Below, piece by piece: positions 61,731 through 64,000 of a DNA stretch of 64,000 nucleotides. Each line of letters begins with the position of its first letter. Positions within the stretch are counted from its first letter, which is position 1. Location of the stretch: positions 20,046,001 through 20,110,000 of the forward strand of contig NC_089981.1 in the NCBI RefSeq assembly GCF_036417845.1, written 5' to 3'. Below the pieces are notes generated by a model. The model had not been told where the DNA came from. It was given only the letters and a program-made list of their open reading frames with translations, and ran no database searches. The position numbers were made by a program, and so were the translations under genes. The DNA comes from Apteryx mantelli (Eukaryota > Chordata > Aves > Apterygiformes > Apterygidae).

Positions 61731-61945
61731 CCACAGAATCACAGAGTGGTTGAGGTTGGAAGGGACCTCTGGAGATCATCTGGTCCAACCCTGCTGCTCA
61801 AGCAGGGTCACCTAGGGCCTGTTGCCCAGGATTGTGCCTAGATGGCTTTTGAACCTCTCCAAGGAAGGAGACTGCACAACCTCTCTGGGCAACCTGTCCC
61901 AAATGCTGTTCCAGGCTGTTCCACCATCACTTTCAGGGCCCTGGA
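61731..61945 (-). mobile_element. CR1 LINE, short 3' fragment
   Basis: Plus strand: cacagaatcacagagtggtt, gttggaagggacctctggag, gtccaaccctgctgctcaag, then ctctgggcaacctgtcc, all reverse-complement CR1 3' end. About 215 bases. Not shared with the duplicons. Confidence 0.9.
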
Positions 61946-62621
61946 GAAGGAAAGAACAACTCTCTGTTGCTCTCCCTAATAAATTATAGCCCACCACAGC
62001 AGTGCCATCAGACTCTCTTCCCTCTCCTCCTGGAGAGGTCCAACTTTGCAGTCCTGCCTGTGATGGAAGCTAATCGCAGGGCAGAAAAGCCTTCCTGCCA
62101 CACACGGCCAACAGCTCTGGCCATCAGTGGAGAGCAGCAGTCACATCATGGGCCTTGGGCAGCTGCAACCAGCAGCACCAGTATGACGTGTCATCTCTGA
62201 TCGCTCACGTGGAGCTCAGGCTTTCCCTCTGCAAACTCCCTGCTGGTTTTTACATGCGTCTTTGAGTCCCAAAGCTGCTTCTCAGGACTAAGCGCCCCAA
62301 GTTATGTTCTCTAGGGACAGAAGGAGCAGGAGCAGGCCCACCTGGCAGCCAGAAGTTCCTTTCCTCAATGCCAGCTGCATCCTTCAGGGCTACAACAATC
62401 ACCACAAAGAAATTTGGAGGCCGCATGGTTGACCCTGGAGACTAGTGGTGGCTGTGAAGTCAGGAAATAAGCTCATGTAGCAATTCAGATGATGCATTGC
62501 ATCTCCCTTACGTACTTGCTAAAGAAGGAACAGCTCCTCAGTAGTACTGATCAGTGCTTTGGGAAACAGTGTCCCTGAGCAGAAGGAAGAGGAGAAGAAG
62601 AAGAAGAAAAAAAAATCATCT
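61946..62621. other. 3' flank of OR B4
   Basis: Single-copy sequence unlike the 3' flank of B1, B2 and B3. A purine-rich stretch (GAAGAAGAA type) lies at 62583-62615, next to the B4 stop codon. No gene. Confidence 0.5.
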
Positions 62622-63557
62622 TCATGGGCACATTGTCCTCCTCAGAAGTCTCCTCAGAGCAGCCTTCACCTCCTTGTTTCTCAGGCTGTAAATCAGAGGA
62701 TTTGACAAAGGTATCACTACCGTAGAGAAAACTGAAGGCCACTTATCTTCATCAACTGCTGAACTAGAGCTGGGCCGTAGGTACATGAGGAAAAAACTCA
62801 CATAGAGAATCAGGACAGCCGCTAGGTGGGAGGCACAGGTGGAGCAGGCTTTGCGCCTGCCTTCAGCAGAGCGCATCCTCACGATGGTCACCGCAATACG
62901 GGTGTAGGAGGTGATGATGAGCAGGTTGGTGGTGGTCAGGTTGAAGCCCACAAACACAAAAACCACAACCTCGTTGAGCCATGTGTCAGTGGAGGAGAGA
63001 ACAAACAATGGGGGCGCATCACAGTAGAAGTTATTGATGATGTGAGGACCACAGAAGGAGAGCTGGAGCAAGGTGCTCGTGTGTATGACGGCATTCAGCA
63101 TCCCTGCAAGGTAGGACCCGGCAACCAGGCACGTGCAGAGTCCAGGAGACATGACAACCCCGTAGAGCAGGGGGCTGCAGATGGCCACGTAGCGGTCATA
63201 CGCCATGGCAGCCAGAAGGTAGATCTCAGACGTGGCAAAAACAGCATAAAAGTAAAACTGCATGAGGCAGCCAGCAAAAGAAATGGCTTTGTGTTTTTCT
63301 GAAAGGTCCAACAGCATTTTGGGGCTGATGGTGCAGGAATAGCAAATGTCTAAGAAGGACAAGTTACTGAGGAAAAAGTACATGGGGGTGTGGAGTTGGG
63401 GGCTGACCCTGACCAGCACGATGATGCCGAGGTTTCCCACTAGGGTCAGCGTGTAGGTGCCCAGGAAGAGGGCGAAGAGGACAGGCTTCAGGCGTGGGTG
63501 CTCTGTGAGTCCTGCAAGGGTGAAGTGGGTCACCCTGGTGCAGTTCTCATCCGCCAT
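62622..63557 (-). CDS. Olfactory receptor B4, intact mosaic (class II)
   Basis: A 311-residue odorant receptor with an open frame and full motif set: NCT at 5-7, GNLGI at 41-45, HTPMYFFL, Cys97, [10 protein letters not shown] at 118-127, Cys169 and Cys179, [10 protein letters not shown] at 236-245, NPLIYSLRN at 286-294. Residues 1 to about 246 are nearly identical to B1 and B3. From there on (YVSFFLMYLRPSSSSAVDED to the end, RRLLRRTMCP) the sequence and the 3' flank are unlike them. The join at about 62820 coincides with the edge of the duplicon and keeps the frame, so this looks like a fusion of two ORs by unequal recombination. TM7 reads [12 protein letters not shown] where [12 protein letters not shown] is usual. 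The frame is open 34 codons upstream, but that is the presumed intron. Confidence 0.95.
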   Translation of the reverse strand: MADENCTRVTHFTLAGLTEHPRLKPVLFALFLGTYTLTLVGNLGIIVLVRVSPQLHTPMYFFLSNLSFLDICYSCTISPKMLLDLSEKHKAISFAGCLMQFYFYAVFATSEIYLLAAMAYDRYVAICSPLLYGVVMSPGLCTCLVAGSYLAGMLNAVIHTSTLLQLSFCGPHIINNFYCDAPPLFVLSSTDTWLNEVVVFVFVGFNLTTTNLLIITSYTRIAVTIVRMRSAEGRRKACSTCASHLAAVLILYVSFFLMYLRPSSSSAVDEDKWPSVFSTVVIPLSNPLIYSLRNKEVKAALRRLLRRTMCP

Positions 63558-63953
63558 CTGTACTGTCCTTAGTCGCTGCAGAGAGACATGGAAGGAAGAG
63601 GGTGAAAACAATGCTGGATGCAATTTCCACTTCAAAATATCAATGTGAAAAGATGACACTGCCTTTGAGGTTAAATGGAAAAGGAAAAAAGTAAAAGAAC
63701 TGCTGATTATTCTCTTGCAGTGACAGTAACCTCTTTGGAAGAAGAAAACGCAGCAGTTCTTAGAAATTCTTTTCCATAAGCATCCAACAAAGAAAGCAGG
63801 GTGTCACAACCTGTTCTGTGACCCCTGATTCCCTTCCAGGCACAAATCCAGTATCTACATGCAGATTCTGGGGGGCTCATGAGATGTTTCATAAATATAA
63901 TGATGACAGCTGCGGACCATGCACCCTTCTTCATGTTTTCCTGTATTTTGATG
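63558..63953. other. Region 5' of OR B4
   Basis: Counterpart of 14229-14625, presumed intron. No gene seen. Confidence 0.55.
63576..63589 (-). other. Altered 3' splice site region before OR B4
   Basis: The CCAG found before B1 and B3 reads CCAT here (A at 63588 on the plus strand where B1 has C). The nearby CTGCAG (AG at 63576-63577) is kept and leaves an 18-base leader, the same spacing as at the other OR genes. Confidence 0.5.
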
Positions 63954-64000
63954 CAGCAGCTACAGTGCCTAAGCAGATCCCTCTCAAGGCTCCAGTTAAA

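Larger units (their letters stand above)
62821..64000 (+). repeat. Tandem duplicon copy 4 (left part only)
   Basis: Collinear with 13492-14672 of copy 1, from within the OR exon, through the 5' region of the gene, into the first 47 bases of the next unit at 63954-64000. Copies 1 and 4 agree upstream of the OR where copy 3 does not. Confidence 0.93.

Noticed and set aside
1-64000. A circular or terminally redundant molecule, suggested by identical ends
   Set aside because: The end match is explained by the tandem array; the content is ordinary vertebrate nuclear DNA with CR1 and OR genes.
1-64000. CRISPR arrays, operons or other prokaryote-type systems
   Set aside because: No regularly spaced short repeats, no bacterial gene spacing. 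The direct repeats are kilobase-scale duplications.

Overview
This looks like bird nuclear DNA. The interspersed repeats are mostly CR1 LINEs with the usual avian 3' end. The genes are single-exon class II olfactory receptors (ORs), and there are no mammalian SINEs. The species cannot be told from the sequence alone.

The window is an olfactory-receptor cluster built by tandem segmental duplication. Duplicon copy 1 (1-14625) and copy 2 (14626-26845) lie head to tail and match closely apart from several large indels. Each carries a forward OR pseudogene (locus A), three CR1 fragments, an unclassified repeat called R here, and a reverse-strand OR (locus B). Copy 3 is partial (53440-58328). A fourth begins inside an OR exon at about 62821 and runs off the right edge. 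The last 47 bases repeat the first 47, as expected if the array goes on in both directions.

Between copies 2 and 3 lies about 26.6 kb of single-copy DNA (26846-53439). It holds a GC-rich, promoter-like CpG island (about 28080-28970) with two identical 19-base ZNF143-type motifs. It also holds two intact ORs of other lineages (37246-38202, family 5/8/9-like; 47466-48407, family 2/13-like), separated by AT-rich DNA in which I recognise no gene. About 4.2 kb of near-identical direct repeat flanks this block.

OR inventory: intact reading frames are B1 (13293-14228), C (37246-38202), D (47466-48407) and B4 (62622-63557). Broken loci are A1 (8359-8980), A2 (22036-22681), B2 (26581-26845, last 87 codons only) and B3 (57352-58291, one frameshift). 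B4 is an in-frame mosaic: residues 1 to about 246 are B-type and the rest comes from another OR. At least three of the duplicon edges lie inside OR coding exons, so these exons appear to have served as recombination sites. No operon, CRISPR array, RNA gene or other new molecular system was found. The novelty here is in the duplication history and the chimeric receptor.
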